Below, piece by piece: positions 1-8,221 of a DNA stretch of 49,369 bases (within the stretch, counting starts at the first letter, position 1; every line of letters begins with the position of its first letter). The notes beneath the pieces were generated by a model that saw nothing but the letters and a program-made list of their open reading frames with translations, was not told where the DNA came from and did not search any database. The translations under genes were made by a program, and so were the position numbers. The stretch lies in NCBI GenBank assembly GCA_020162035.1, contig JAIUNM010000002.1, positions 190,533 through 239,901 of the forward strand, given 5' to 3'. Source of the DNA: Bacteroidota bacterium (GTDB lineage: Bacteria > Bacteroidota > Bacteroidia > B-17B0 > Aurantibacillaceae).

Positions 1-67
1 CTTTTTTTGTGCAATTAATTGTAGTTGTATTATTGATAAAAAAATAATTAAGTATTTCATATATTAA

Positions 68-766
68 TTAAGGTGTTGTTGATGATACTGGTAAAATTTT
101 GCCATTAAAAAAATGATGTCCTGTGCATGTAAAATTATAAATAAAAGTGGCCATTTCATTTGGTAATAATGGTGTTTTATAGCCTGGAAATGCCTTTGCT
201 AACATTTCGGTTTGCACAGCACCAATTGCTAAACAATTTACAGAAATATTTTTTGTTTTTAATTCTTCGGCTAAACATTCTGTTAACCCACTCAGTGCAG
301 ATTTGCTACTACTGTATGCACTTAACCCTGCGAACTTTGAGCTTCCTTGAAAACCGCCCATGCTACTAATATTAACCACATGACTTTTATTAGTTTTTCC
401 CATAAAAGGCACAAGTGTTTGTGTTAAAAGAAATGGGGCAATTAAATTAGTTGCGTAAACATTTTCTATTTCTACTTTTTTAATTTTTAAAAAATCTTTA
501 TTTAAAATTAAACCCGCATTATTAATTAGAGCAAATACAGGTTTTTTAAGGTTTTTAATTAAATTTTTTAAATTCAAAAGAGATTTTTCTTTAGTTATAT
601 CAGCTTTTACAGATAAAATATTTGTTGTATTAAAAGTGTTAATATAGTTTTCAATACTTTTTGTGTTTCTCGAAATAGCAATGATAAGGAAATCAGAATT
701 GCTTGAAAATTGTTTTACCAATTCAAAACCAATTCCTTTTGATGCGCCTGTTATTACTACCAACAT
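68..766 (-). CDS. Short-chain dehydrogenase/reductase (SDR)
   Basis: NAD(P)-dependent oxidoreductase of the classical SDR family, 232 aa, probably cytoplasmic. The Rossmann glycine motif TGASKGIG is at residues 6-13, the NNAG motif at 82-85, a conserved Ser near 134-135 and the catalytic YSSSK (Tyr151, Lys155) after it. All catalytic residues are present, so the enzyme should be active, but the substrate cannot be read from the sequence. The length is normal for a compact SDR. It is divergent from the outer-membrane protein gene at 798, with only 31 bp between them. The family call is firm; the specific reaction is unknown. Confidence 0.88.
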   Translation of the reverse strand: MLVVITGASKGIGFELVKQFSSNSDFLIIAISRNTKSIENYINTFNTTNILSVKADITKEKSLLNLKNLIKNLKKPVFALINNAGLILNKDFLKIKKVEIENVYATNLIAPFLLTQTLVPFMGKTNKSHVVNISSMGGFQGSSKFAGLSAYSSSKSALSGLTECLAEELKTKNISVNCLAIGAVQTEMLAKAFPGYKTPLLPNEMATFIYNFTCTGHHFFNGKILPVSSTTP

Positions 767-772
767 TTTATG

Positions 773-780
773 TAAATTTG
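773..780 (+). promoter_or_regulatory. Candidate Bacteroidota -7 element (TAAATTTG)
   Basis: Exact match to the Bacteroidota -7 consensus TAnnTTTG, ending 17 nt before the ATG at 798. No well-placed -33 TTTG was found, so the call rests on the -7 box and its position. Confidence 0.45.
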
Positions 781-797
781 AAGTACAAATATAATAA

Positions 798-1379
798 ATG
801 ACTTCATTTAAACTGTTTATATTATTAGTTTTTTCATGCTATTTATCATATGGTCAAACAGACAATGTATACACTGGCGATACTGCAAAAGTAAACGCTC
901 AACACAAAACAAAAACTAAAAACAACGAATGGGAAAAAAAGTTTTTTTTTGGAGGAATGATTACTCCAGTTTTTTCGAGTTATGCCTTTTATGTGGCAGG
1001 TAACCCTCATGTTGGCTACAGAGTAAGCGAAAAGCTATCAGTTGCAGCTGGCGCTACAGGCATTTACACAAGTCAAAGAATTGGGGGCATAGTATATAGG
1101 CAGGGAGTTTATGGTCCTTTTGCTTATTCTAGATACTTTTTAACTCCAAACTTTTTTGGTCAAGTTCAATACGAATTATTAAGTCAGCAAAATTACTTAA
1201 ACATAAATTCCCCATATAAAAGAGTGTGGCAACCTTATGGTTTTTTTGGAGGGGGGTACATGCAAAAATTTGGCGATAGAAGTGGTGTAGTTTTTTCTAT
1301 TTTGTACAATGTTTATGCTAATCAAAACTCAGTTTACTCAAACCCATTAGTGCAAATTGGTTTTAATTTTGGTTTGTAA
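798..1379 (+). CDS. Predicted outer-membrane beta-barrel protein, unknown function
   Basis: 193 aa with an N-terminal signal peptide (hydrophobic LFILLVFSCYLSYG, cleavage near residue 20). The mature part has alternating aromatic/Gly-rich strands (GGMITPVFSSYAF, GFFGGGYMQKFG) and ends in ...QIGFNFGL, as small Bacteroidota outer-membrane barrels do. The length suits an eight-stranded barrel. No catalytic motif is visible. A -7 promoter box lies just upstream. It is probably a single-gene unit, with the small lipoprotein gene 60 bp downstream having its own promoter box. The substrate or role is not recognisable. Confidence 0.7.
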   Translation: MTSFKLFILLVFSCYLSYGQTDNVYTGDTAKVNAQHKTKTKNNEWEKKFFFGGMITPVFSSYAFYVAGNPHVGYRVSEKLSVAAGATGIYTSQRIGGIVYRQGVYGPFAYSRYFLTPNFFGQVQYELLSQQNYLNINSPYKRVWQPYGFFGGGYMQKFGDRSGVVFSILYNVYANQNSVYSNPLVQIGFNFGL

Positions 1380-1421
1380 AAGTATTTCATTTTTGTTGTA
1401 ACAACTAGGCTTGTATTTTAT

Positions 1422-1429
1422 TATATTTG
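1422..1429 (+). promoter_or_regulatory. Candidate -7 element (TATATTTG) for the small lipoprotein gene
   Basis: Perfect TAnnTTTG match ending 10 nt before the ATG at 1440. It supports separate transcription of the 51-codon gene. No correctly spaced -33 box is apparent. Confidence 0.4.
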
Positions 1430-1439
1430 AGAAATAGTT

Positions 1440-1595
1440 ATGTTTAAAAAAATTGTATTCTTATTTTTAATTTTTGGCTTTTTTACAACAATTACACAAG
1501 GCTGTTTTTTATTTAGAGGAAAAAACAAATGTGATAGTTGCCCAGGAATTATAAAACATAAAAAAACAAGAAAAAGCACCAAAGGCAGTATTTAA
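1440..1595 (+). CDS. Small (51 aa) putative lipoprotein with a CDSCPG motif
   Basis: A short reading frame of 51 codons ending at TAA 1593-1595. It begins MFKKIVFLFL, followed by a hydrophobic stretch and Cys22 after ITQG, so it looks like a lipoprotein signal, although the lipobox is not canonical. The mature peptide is about 30 residues, with a CDSCPG motif (Cys31 and Cys34) and a Lys/Arg-rich tail. Small Cys-Pro lipoproteins of this shape occur in Bacteroidota; that is recollection rather than a search result. Coding support comes from the upstream -7 box, the signal-like N-terminus and the stop just before the converging SPOR gene. Confidence 0.55.
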   Translation: MFKKIVFLFLIFGFFTTITQGCFLFRGKNKCDSCPGIIKHKKTRKSTKGSI

Positions 1596-1607
1596 GCTAA
1601 CTGTGCT

Positions 1608-1991
1608 TTAACTTTTGGCTTTAATTTTTCCTTTAATAATAAAACTTTGAGGAAATTCTATTTGAATTTTTTTTAATTGCTCGGTTGCTTCCAATTTAGA
1701 TTTAAAAGCTCCAGCCAACACAACAAAATTGGGCTGTTGGTAATCTATATCGCTATCAATTGTATTAAACTTTTGCGAAAATTTTGTTTTAATCAATTTT
1801 GCAGCTTCTCTATCAATCCCAAAATAAATTTTAATACGGTAGCCATCTGTTTCGCCTCCTGTTAATTTATGATATTCTGCTTTTTTTTCTATTAGTTGTT
1901 TTAATTTAAGTTGTGTTTGTGTTTGATTTTCTTGAGCTTTAATTTGAAAACCAAAACATAATAACAGAACTATAAAATAAAACATTTTCAT
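1608..1991 (-). CDS. SPOR domain-containing secreted protein
   Basis: 127 aa with a signal peptide (MKMFYFIVLLLCFGFQIKAQ, cleavage after about residue 20). The C-terminal half (about 50-122) has the SPOR pattern: GYRIKIYFGIDREAAKLIK, then FVVLAGAFKSKLEATEQLKKI. SPOR domains bind denuded glycan strands of peptidoglycan, so a periplasmic, wall-associated role is likely. It lies 17 bp after the aldose epimerase gene and is probably the last gene of the operon that starts at 9811. Its specific function is unknown. Confidence 0.78.
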   Translation of the reverse strand: MKMFYFIVLLLCFGFQIKAQENQTQTQLKLKQLIEKKAEYHKLTGGETDGYRIKIYFGIDREAAKLIKTKFSQKFNTIDSDIDYQQPNFVVLAGAFKSKLEATEQLKKIQIEFPQSFIIKGKIKAKS

Positions 1992-2008
1992 TACTCAAAT
2001 TTAATTAA

Positions 2009-2878
2009 TTATTCTGTATAAAATACAATAGAATAATCACACTCAAAAATTGAATTTGAATTTAACTTTATTATTCCGTTTTTATTTATAAATTGTTGGT
2101 TGTGTGAATAACAGTCTGTAATGCCATACCAAGGCTCTAAACAAATAAACTTAGTAGTGTTTGGTTTTGTCCAAATACCAAAAAAAGGCCAATTTTCGCA
2201 ATACATTTTTATTGAATGTGTTTTAGCATTATTTAGCAATTCAATTTTATTTATTTGATTTTTTTCGAGAACAATTGCGTCGTTATCAAATAAACTTGAA
2301 TTAAGTTTTAATTTGTTATTTTGAATTTCAATAACTTCATATTTATTTTCAATTAACCCATTATTTAATTTAGTTGATATTAGTTTAGTTTTATCTATTA
2401 ATAATGAATACTCATTTAAATTACATCCATTGTATGTAGTATTAAATGCAGGATGTGCGCCAATGCTAAAATAAATTTCGGAATTACTTTGATTAATTAC
2501 AGTGTAATTAATTTTTAAACAATTATTTTCTAATGTATAAACAATTTGAAGTTTAAATTCGAAAGGGTAGTTTAATTTAGTATCTACATTACTGGTTAAT
2601 TCAAATTTAAGCTGATTAGTATTGGAACTTATTAAAGTAAAATTTAAATCTCTTGCAAAACCATGTTGTGGTAAATTAAATAGTTTATTACTAAACTCAA
2701 ATTGGTTGTTAATTAATTTACCTACAATTGGAAATAAAATTGGCGCATGTCTTTTCCACTCATCGCCAGCTTGCCAAATGTATTCATAATTGGTTTTAGA
2801 ATCAATTACACTACAAAGTTCGGCACCAAAAAGATTAACTTTTATTTTTAAAAATTCGTTTTGTAAGTTGTGTTGCAT
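2009..2878 (-). CDS. Aldose 1-epimerase family protein (LacX-like)
   Basis: 289 aa, no signal peptide, so cytoplasmic. It has the galactose-mutarotase fold signatures of the LacX-like branch: FGAELCSVIDSKTNYEYIW near the N-terminus, HAPILFPIVGKL at about 44-55, the active-site IGAHPAFN segment near 140 and CLEPWYGITD near the C-terminus. Members interconvert alpha and beta anomers of aldoses or sugar phosphates; the sugar here is unknown. It starts 2 bp after the DUF493 gene ends, so translation is probably coupled within the operon. Confidence 0.85.
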   Translation of the reverse strand: MQHNLQNEFLKIKVNLFGAELCSVIDSKTNYEYIWQAGDEWKRHAPILFPIVGKLINNQFEFSNKLFNLPQHGFARDLNFTLISSNTNQLKFELTSNVDTKLNYPFEFKLQIVYTLENNCLKINYTVINQSNSEIYFSIGAHPAFNTTYNGCNLNEYSLLIDKTKLISTKLNNGLIENKYEVIEIQNNKLKLNSSLFDNDAIVLEKNQINKIELLNNAKTHSIKMYCENWPFFGIWTKPNTTKFICLEPWYGITDCYSHNQQFINKNGIIKLNSNSIFECDYSIVFYTE

Positions 2879-2880
2879 TT

Positions 2881-3153
2881 TTACAAAAAAATAATTCCGG
2901 GGATTTCGTTTGCTTTTTGGTAAACGTTTGTAATACTATCAACATCAACTACTACTTGCTTTGCAGTTATACTAGTATATTTTCCACTGCTACTTTCTTT
3001 TATATGTATTTCAGCATCTTCATCAAATAGCGTTTCAACTAAAGCTATTAACCTATTTTCGCTCTTAACAATAAATTTAAACATATAAACTGTAGGGAAA
3101 GTTGTTGTTTCTAACAATTTATTTCTGAAGTTATTTAATTCATCTGGACTCAT
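2881..3153 (-). CDS. DUF493 family protein
   Basis: 90 aa, the usual size for the YbeD-like DUF493 family. Visible features are FPTVYMFKFIVK near residues 19-30, the central ESSSGKYTSITAKQVVVDVDS strand pattern and a terminal IPGIIFL. YbeD has an ACT-like fold and is thought to be regulatory, but no firm function is established. It overlaps the LysE-type gene by 4 bp (ATGA arrangement), implying coupled translation. Confidence 0.8.
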   Translation of the reverse strand: MSPDELNNFRNKLLETTTFPTVYMFKFIVKSENRLIALVETLFDEDAEIHIKESSSGKYTSITAKQVVVDVDSITNVYQKANEIPGIIFL

Positions 3154-3782
3154 TCTTGAAAATAGTGTTTATAAATTAATAAAATACCAAAACAAACTAA
3201 TAAAATGCCTGTTAAACGATTTATTGAAATCATTATTTTTTCGGTTAAAAATTTATTAAGCTTTGCCGATGCGCTAATTTTACCTAACTCAACTAACCAA
3301 ACCAAAGCTAAAGTAATTGAAAAAAACACAAGCATTTTAATTACTGAATAATCTAAACTTTTACTAACAGCTGTAACATTACCTAACCAAATAAACCAAA
3401 CTGCAGGGTTTAATAAGTTTAAAAAAAAACCTTTAAGTAGCATTGATAATGTGCTTGGAACTTTAATTTCTATTGTATCATTTGTTTTTTTAATGGGTTT
3501 GCGAAAATAAAGTGAACCAAATATTATTAAAATAATACCTGCCAAAATACCCATAAATCTTTGTGTTTTATCATCTTGAATAACATTGGTTGCTCCAAAA
3601 TGTACAAGTAAAATAATTAATACGCACAAAAAAAAGTCACTTAACACAACGCCCGTTGCAAGCATTGCTCCGGTTTTATAACCATGTTTTATTCCTGTAT
3701 TTATTAAAGCAAAAAATGCTGGCCCAAACGAAAATGTGAGAAATAAAACAATTATAAATATTTGGGTTATTAAACTTATCAA
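3150..3782 (-). CDS. LysE family translocator
   Basis: 210 aa inner-membrane protein with about six hydrophobic helices. The first carries FGPAFFALINTGIKHGYKTGAMLATG, the typical LysE/RhtB N-terminal signature with conserved Gly and Pro. A second conserved block, KGFFLNLLNPAVWFIWLG, lies near residues 113-130. The family exports amino acids or related small molecules; the substrate cannot be assigned. The start is TTG (3780-3782); no upstream or nearby ATG fits. It lies 2 bp after GH3 and overlaps DUF493 by 4 bp. Confidence 0.85.
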   Translation of the reverse strand: MISLITQIFIIVLFLTFSFGPAFFALINTGIKHGYKTGAMLATGVVLSDFFLCVLIILLVHFGATNVIQDDKTQRFMGILAGIILIIFGSLYFRKPIKKTNDTIEIKVPSTLSMLLKGFFLNLLNPAVWFIWLGNVTAVSKSLDYSVIKMLVFFSITLALVWLVELGKISASAKLNKFLTEKIMISINRLTGILLVCFGILLIYKHYFQE

Positions 3783-3784
3783 TT

Positions 3785-5317
3785 TTAATTGTTGTTTTTA
3801 TTATTTAAAAAGGCAAGCCATTCATTTAAGTGTTTTCCTTTTAATACTCTAGGAAATTTGCTTTGTCCGCCAAGTTTATTTTTACTTGCTAAAAAATCAA
3901 TAAAAGTTTGATTTGGTAAAATTGTAATTAAAACTTCTTTTAATGCATGTTGTCTTTCAACCGCATAATCATCATTTAATTTTTTTAAATGATTGTCTAT
4001 TCTTTCTTTAACTACATTTTCATCTACATTTTTATCAACTCCAATGTACCAATGGTGTGCAAATAAACCTTGGTATCTTTCGCCTACAACACAATATTCG
4101 TTACTTATTATTCCTAGTTCGTTAGTTGTTAATTTAAGAGCTTGGTTCATATTATCTACACTTAAATGTTCGCCACACAAGCTTAAAAAATGTTTAGTTC
4201 TTCCAGTAATAATTATTTCGCTACGTTGTACATTAGTAAATCTTATAGTGTCTCCAATTAAATAACGCCAAGCACCAGAACTGTTAGTAATTAAAAGTGC
4301 ATATTCTACTTTTTCACTAACATCGTTTAAAGTAAATGCTTTTGCAGTTGGTTTTATATTTCCCTCTAAGTCAAAATTATCTTCGTTAAACGGAACAAAC
4401 TCCAGAAACATTTTGTTATCTGTAATTAATTTCATTGCTTGTTCATCATTTGGACGTTCTTGGTAAGCAATAAATCCTTCGCTAGCTAAATAGGTATCTA
4501 AATAAATTAAAGGCTTTGCGCATAAATTGTTAATGCTTTCTTTATAAGGATGAATTGCTACACCTCCGTGCACATAAACTGATAAATTTGGCCAAATATC
4601 ATTTATGTTTTTTACATTATAATATTTTATTATTCTTTCAAACACAATTTGTATCCAAGCAGGTACACCACAAATAAAACCAACATCCCAATTTTTTGCG
4701 TTTTTTACAATTGCATCTAATTTTTTTTCCCAGTTTTCTATCGATCTTATTTCTGGACCAGGTAAAGTAAAGTTTTGAAACCAACGTGGTTGAGTACCTG
4801 TAGTAATACCGCTTAAATCGCCACTAAAATTAGTACCGTTGTAACTTAAATTTGTACTTCCTCCAACAAATAAAATTTCGGTTTCATACTGTTCTTTAGT
4901 AAAATTAAAATTTCGGGTTGAAAGAATTTGTTTAAGTGTTCCTTTATGAATTGTTTTAATAAAATCTTTAGTAACAGGAATGTGTTTACTGCTGCTTTCG
5001 CTTGTACCTGAACTCAAAGCAAAATATTTAATTTTACCTGGCCAACAAACATCTTTTTCACCTTTTAATGAACGGTGCCACCAGCTATCAAATATACTTT
5101 GGTAATCATAAATTGGTACAGTTTTTTGGAAGTACTCAACTGGATCTGACATTAAATCCATGTCACTAAAATTATATTTTTTTCCAAAACTTGTAAATTG
5201 CGCTTTATGAATAAGTTTTTTAAGTTGCCTTTGTTGTTGAGAATAGGTGCTTTTTAAAGTCGGTATTTTTGACCTTATATTAATTGCACCTTTAATTATA
5301 GAACCTAGAATTGGCAT
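3785..5317 (-). CDS. GH3 auxin-responsive-promoter family protein (acyl-adenylate-forming)
   Basis: 510 aa, full length for the bacterial GH3 branch of the ANL adenylating superfamily. The three nucleotide-binding signatures are visible: LSSGTSESSSK near residue 100, YLASEGF near 280, and WRYLIGDTIRF near 350 followed by ITGRTKHFLSLCGEHLS. Plant GH3 enzymes join amino acids to carboxylic acids such as auxin or jasmonate through an acyl-AMP. The bacterial substrate is not known, so only acyl-adenylation is inferred. It sits in the operon with an M42 peptidase and a LysE-type exporter, which hints at amino-acid or peptide chemistry without proving it. Confidence 0.87.
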   Translation of the reverse strand: MPILGSIIKGAINIRSKIPTLKSTYSQQQRQLKKLIHKAQFTSFGKKYNFSDMDLMSDPVEYFQKTVPIYDYQSIFDSWWHRSLKGEKDVCWPGKIKYFALSSGTSESSSKHIPVTKDFIKTIHKGTLKQILSTRNFNFTKEQYETEILFVGGSTNLSYNGTNFSGDLSGITTGTQPRWFQNFTLPGPEIRSIENWEKKLDAIVKNAKNWDVGFICGVPAWIQIVFERIIKYYNVKNINDIWPNLSVYVHGGVAIHPYKESINNLCAKPLIYLDTYLASEGFIAYQERPNDEQAMKLITDNKMFLEFVPFNEDNFDLEGNIKPTAKAFTLNDVSEKVEYALLITNSSGAWRYLIGDTIRFTNVQRSEIIITGRTKHFLSLCGEHLSVDNMNQALKLTTNELGIISNEYCVVGERYQGLFAHHWYIGVDKNVDENVVKERIDNHLKKLNDDYAVERQHALKEVLITILPNQTFIDFLASKNKLGGQSKFPRVLKGKHLNEWLAFLNNKNNN

Positions 5318-5331
5318 TTTTTATTTTAAAA

Positions 5332-6438
5332 TTATTTAATGTATCTAAAATCTTGATTGTTTTTAATTGATTTAACAGAATGATAAATTAATTGAATAAC
5401 ATCTTCTACATCTTGCTTATCAACGCTTTCAACAGTTGTATGCATGTATCGTAAAGGTAATGAAATTAGTGCTGAAGCAATGCCATCTGTACTATATGCA
5501 AATGCATCTGTATCTGTACCAGTACTACGCGCTGCAGCTAAACGCTGAAAATGAATTTTATTTTTATTTGCATTTTCAATAATTAATTTAAGTAAATTAT
5601 TTTGTACTGCTGGCGCATAACTTAATACAGGGCCTTTTCCACAACTTAAATCACCGCTACTAATTTTATTCATCATTGGCGTGTTGGTATCATGACAAAC
5701 ATCTGTAACTATTGCAACATTAGGCTTTATTCTACGCGCTATCATTTGAGCCCCGTTTAAACCCACTTCTTCTTGTACTGAGTTTACAATATACAAACCA
5801 AAAGGTAATTTATCTTTATTTTGTTTTAATAATCTTGCAACTTCTGCAATCATAAACCCGCCAATTCTATTATCTAATGCACGTCCTGTGTAATAACGAT
5901 TGTTTAATTCCATTAATTCATCTTCGTAGGTAATTACACAACCAACATGTACGCCAAGTTCAGCAACTTCTTTATCTGACTTACATCCTAAATCTAAAAA
6001 AATATTTTTTAATGTTGGTGTTTCTTCTTTACCAGGTTCGCGTACATGAATTGCAGGCCACCCAAATACAGCTTTTACAATTCCTTTTTCGCCATGTATA
6101 TTAACTCTTTTGCTTGGAGCAATTTGATGGTCGCTTCCTCCATTTCTACACACATAAACAAAGCCATCTTTTGTAATGTAATGCACAAACCAACTAATTT
6201 CATCGGCATGTGCCTCAATAACTACCTTGTATTCAGCTTTTGGGTTTATAACACCAACTGCTGTTCCGTAAGTATCAACAAAAGAATCATCGATGTAAGG
6301 TTTAATATAATCTAACCATACTCTTTGCCCAGCGCTTTCAAAACCTGTTGGCGAAGCAGTATTTAAGTATTTGTATAAAAACTGTTTTGAGTTTTCTGTT
6401 AAAATTGTTTTTGATTTTTTTTCTTTGTGTTTTGACAT
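5332..6438 (-). CDS. M42 family metallopeptidase (aminopeptidase)
   Basis: 368 aa cytoplasmic di-metal aminopeptidase of the M42 family, which usually forms tetrahedral dodecamers that trim peptides. Metal and catalytic motifs are in order: EAHADEISWFV (His77, Asp79), RALDNRIGG (bridging Asp), VQEEVGLNGA (catalytic and metal Glu pair), VTDVCHDTN (Asp), and a late MHTTVE His. Substrate preference cannot be read from the sequence. It is 11 bp downstream of bshB1 and 14 bp upstream of GH3 in the same operon. Confidence 0.9.
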   Translation of the reverse strand: MSKHKEKKSKTILTENSKQFLYKYLNTASPTGFESAGQRVWLDYIKPYIDDSFVDTYGTAVGVINPKAEYKVVIEAHADEISWFVHYITKDGFVYVCRNGGSDHQIAPSKRVNIHGEKGIVKAVFGWPAIHVREPGKEETPTLKNIFLDLGCKSDKEVAELGVHVGCVITYEDELMELNNRYYTGRALDNRIGGFMIAEVARLLKQNKDKLPFGLYIVNSVQEEVGLNGAQMIARRIKPNVAIVTDVCHDTNTPMMNKISSGDLSCGKGPVLSYAPAVQNNLLKLIIENANKNKIHFQRLAAARSTGTDTDAFAYSTDGIASALISLPLRYMHTTVESVDKQDVEDVIQLIYHSVKSIKNNQDFRYIK

Positions 6439-6449
6439 AGCATTTTAAT

Positions 6450-7166
6450 TTAAATTAAATCGAATAAATTATTTACACCTATTGTTCTAGATTTTATAAA
6501 ACCTTCGGCATATTGGGCACCAATTGCTCTTCCAAATACATTCATTTTTGATTTTACAAAATCTAAGTAATGTTCGCCTGAAATTGGCGTAATAGGTTCA
6601 GTTGAATTTGGATTAAAAAATTGTGATTCAAAAGCATTTATTGCTGCAAATTTTTTATCAATAAAATTAGTTACATCTATAACTAAATCTGGCTCCATAT
6701 AATTATCTTGTATGTAATGATAAAGTGCTTTAGGGCGCCAAGGTATTTGTTGTTGTTTATTTATTACTGTTTCTATTTTTGATAAGCCACTGTAAAAACA
6801 AGCATCTGCGGTTAATTTAGCTGCTCTTCCATGGTCTGGGTGTCTGTCTAAAACAGCATTTGCTAAAACAATTTCGGGTTTAGTTTCTCTTATAATTTCT
6901 ATAATTGGGATTAAGTTTGATTGATTGTTTTCAAAAAAACCATCTTTAAGCGATAATTGTTTTCGAAATGATACACCTAATAGTTTAGCCGCATTTAAAG
7001 CTTCTTTAGTTCTTAATTCTGAATTTCCTCTTGTACCTAGTTCTCCTAAAGTTAAATCTAAAATACCAACTGTTTTTCCTAATGCAATATGTTTTAAAAT
7101 TGTACCTGCACACGAAAGTTCAACATCATCTGGGTGCACACCAATTGCTAAAATATCTATTTTCAT
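6450..7166 (-). CDS. bshB1: Bacillithiol biosynthesis deacetylase BshB1
   Basis: 238 aa zinc deacetylase of the LmbE/PIG-L family. It removes the acetyl group from GlcNAc-malate to give GlcN-malate, the second step of bacillithiol synthesis. The metal motif HPDDVE is at residues 11-16 (His11, Asp14) and the second motif HPDHG begins at 109 (His112 is the third ligand). Length and the GELGTRG segment match BshB1 better than general LmbE proteins. BshA and BshC are not in the window. Position between lpxD and the M42 gene with short gaps indicates operon membership. Bacillithiol is the main low-molecular-weight thiol in many Bacteroidota. Confidence 0.92.
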   Translation of the reverse strand: MKIDILAIGVHPDDVELSCAGTILKHIALGKTVGILDLTLGELGTRGNSELRTKEALNAAKLLGVSFRKQLSLKDGFFENNQSNLIPIIEIIRETKPEIVLANAVLDRHPDHGRAAKLTADACFYSGLSKIETVINKQQQIPWRPKALYHYIQDNYMEPDLVIDVTNFIDKKFAAINAFESQFFNPNSTEPITPISGEHYLDFVKSKMNVFGRAIGAQYAEGFIKSRTIGVNNLFDLI

Positions 7167-7176
7167 TTAAGTTAAA

Positions 7177-8220
7177 TTAGTTTTGACTTTGATTTAATTT
7201 TTTAATTACATCGTTAAGTTTATCATTTAATTTTGGTAAACTTCTAAACAACACATAACTTCTTTTATATTCTCCAATAGTAAATGCAGGTGATCCTTGA
7301 ACAATTTCGCCTTCTTTTTCAATGCTTGCTCCTATACCGCTTTGCCCCGCAATTTTAACACCATCAGCAATTTTTAAATGTCCTGCAATACCAACTTGTG
7401 CAGCAATCATACAATTTTTACCAACTTTAGAACTTCCGGCAACTCCGGTTAAACCAGCAATTACAGTATTTTCTCCAACCTCAGCATTATGCGCTATTTG
7501 AACTAAGTTATCTAACTTAACGCCTTTACGTAAAATTGTACTACCCATTGTTGCCCTATCAATACTAGAATTTGAACCTACCTCAACATAATCTTCTAAT
7601 ACTACGTTTCCTATTTGTGGCACTTTCGCAAATACTTCTCCTTGGTTATTTGGTGCAAACCCAAAGCCATCAGAACCAATAACAGTATTGGCATGTACGG
7701 TACAATAATTGCCAATAACACAATCGTGGTAAATTTTTACACCAGAATTTATTACTGTGTTATTCCCAATTTTACAATTATCGCCAATAAATGTTTGGGG
7801 AAATATTTTTACATTATCGCCTATTGTTACATTTTTGCCAATGTATGCAAATGCACCTACATAACAATTATTACCTAATTTAGCATTATCGCTTATAAAA
7901 CATGGTTGCTCTATTCCTGTTTTTTCACCTTTAATTTCGGCATATATCGATAGTAATTTCGCAAAAGATTCGTATGCATTTTCAACTCTAATTAAAGTAA
8001 CACCAACTTGAATGTTTTTTTCGAGTTTAAACTCTTTATTAATAATTACAATGCTTGCATTAGTAGAGTATAAAAAGTTATTATACTTTGGGTTGGCTAA
8101 AAATGATAGGGTTCCTGGTGAACCATCTTCAATTTTACTAATATTATTTACTTTAATGTTGTGGTCTCCCTCAACAACTCCCTGTAATAACTCGGCAATT
8201 TGTGCTGCAGAAAATTCCAT
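7177..8220 (-). CDS. lpxD: UDP-3-O-(3-hydroxyacyl)glucosamine N-acyltransferase LpxD
   Basis: 347 aa. It catalyses the third step of lipid A synthesis, adding the N-linked hydroxyacyl chain from acyl-ACP at the cytoplasmic face. The N-terminal uridine-binding domain spans about 1-100. The rest is a left-handed parallel beta-helix of hexapeptide repeats (IGDNCKIGNNTVI, VGENTVIAG and others). The catalytic His is His244 in QIAHNAE. A short helical C-terminus follows. The start is 1 bp before the end of the RemB-like gene. No lpxA, lpxB or lpxC lies nearby. Confidence 0.95.
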   Translation of the reverse strand: MEFSAAQIAELLQGVVEGDHNIKVNNISKIEDGSPGTLSFLANPKYNNFLYSTNASIVIINKEFKLEKNIQVGVTLIRVENAYESFAKLLSIYAEIKGEKTGIEQPCFISDNAKLGNNCYVGAFAYIGKNVTIGDNVKIFPQTFIGDNCKIGNNTVINSGVKIYHDCVIGNYCTVHANTVIGSDGFGFAPNNQGEVFAKVPQIGNVVLEDYVEVGSNSSIDRATMGSTILRKGVKLDNLVQIAHNAEVGENTVIAGLTGVAGSSKVGKNCMIAAQVGIAGHLKIADGVKIAGQSGIGASIEKEGEIVQGSPAFTIGEYKRSYVLFRSLPKLNDKLNDVIKKLNQSQN

Positions 8221-8221
8221 T

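Noticed and set aside
1..67. Any feature at the left edge
   Set aside because: AT-rich non-coding sequence downstream of the SDR gene; no hairpin or coding frame could be supported.
1573..1609. Inverted repeat AAAGCAC/GTGCTTT between the small lipoprotein and SPOR genes
   Set aside because: The stem is short with a 23-nt loop and lies partly inside a coding region; too weak to call a terminator.
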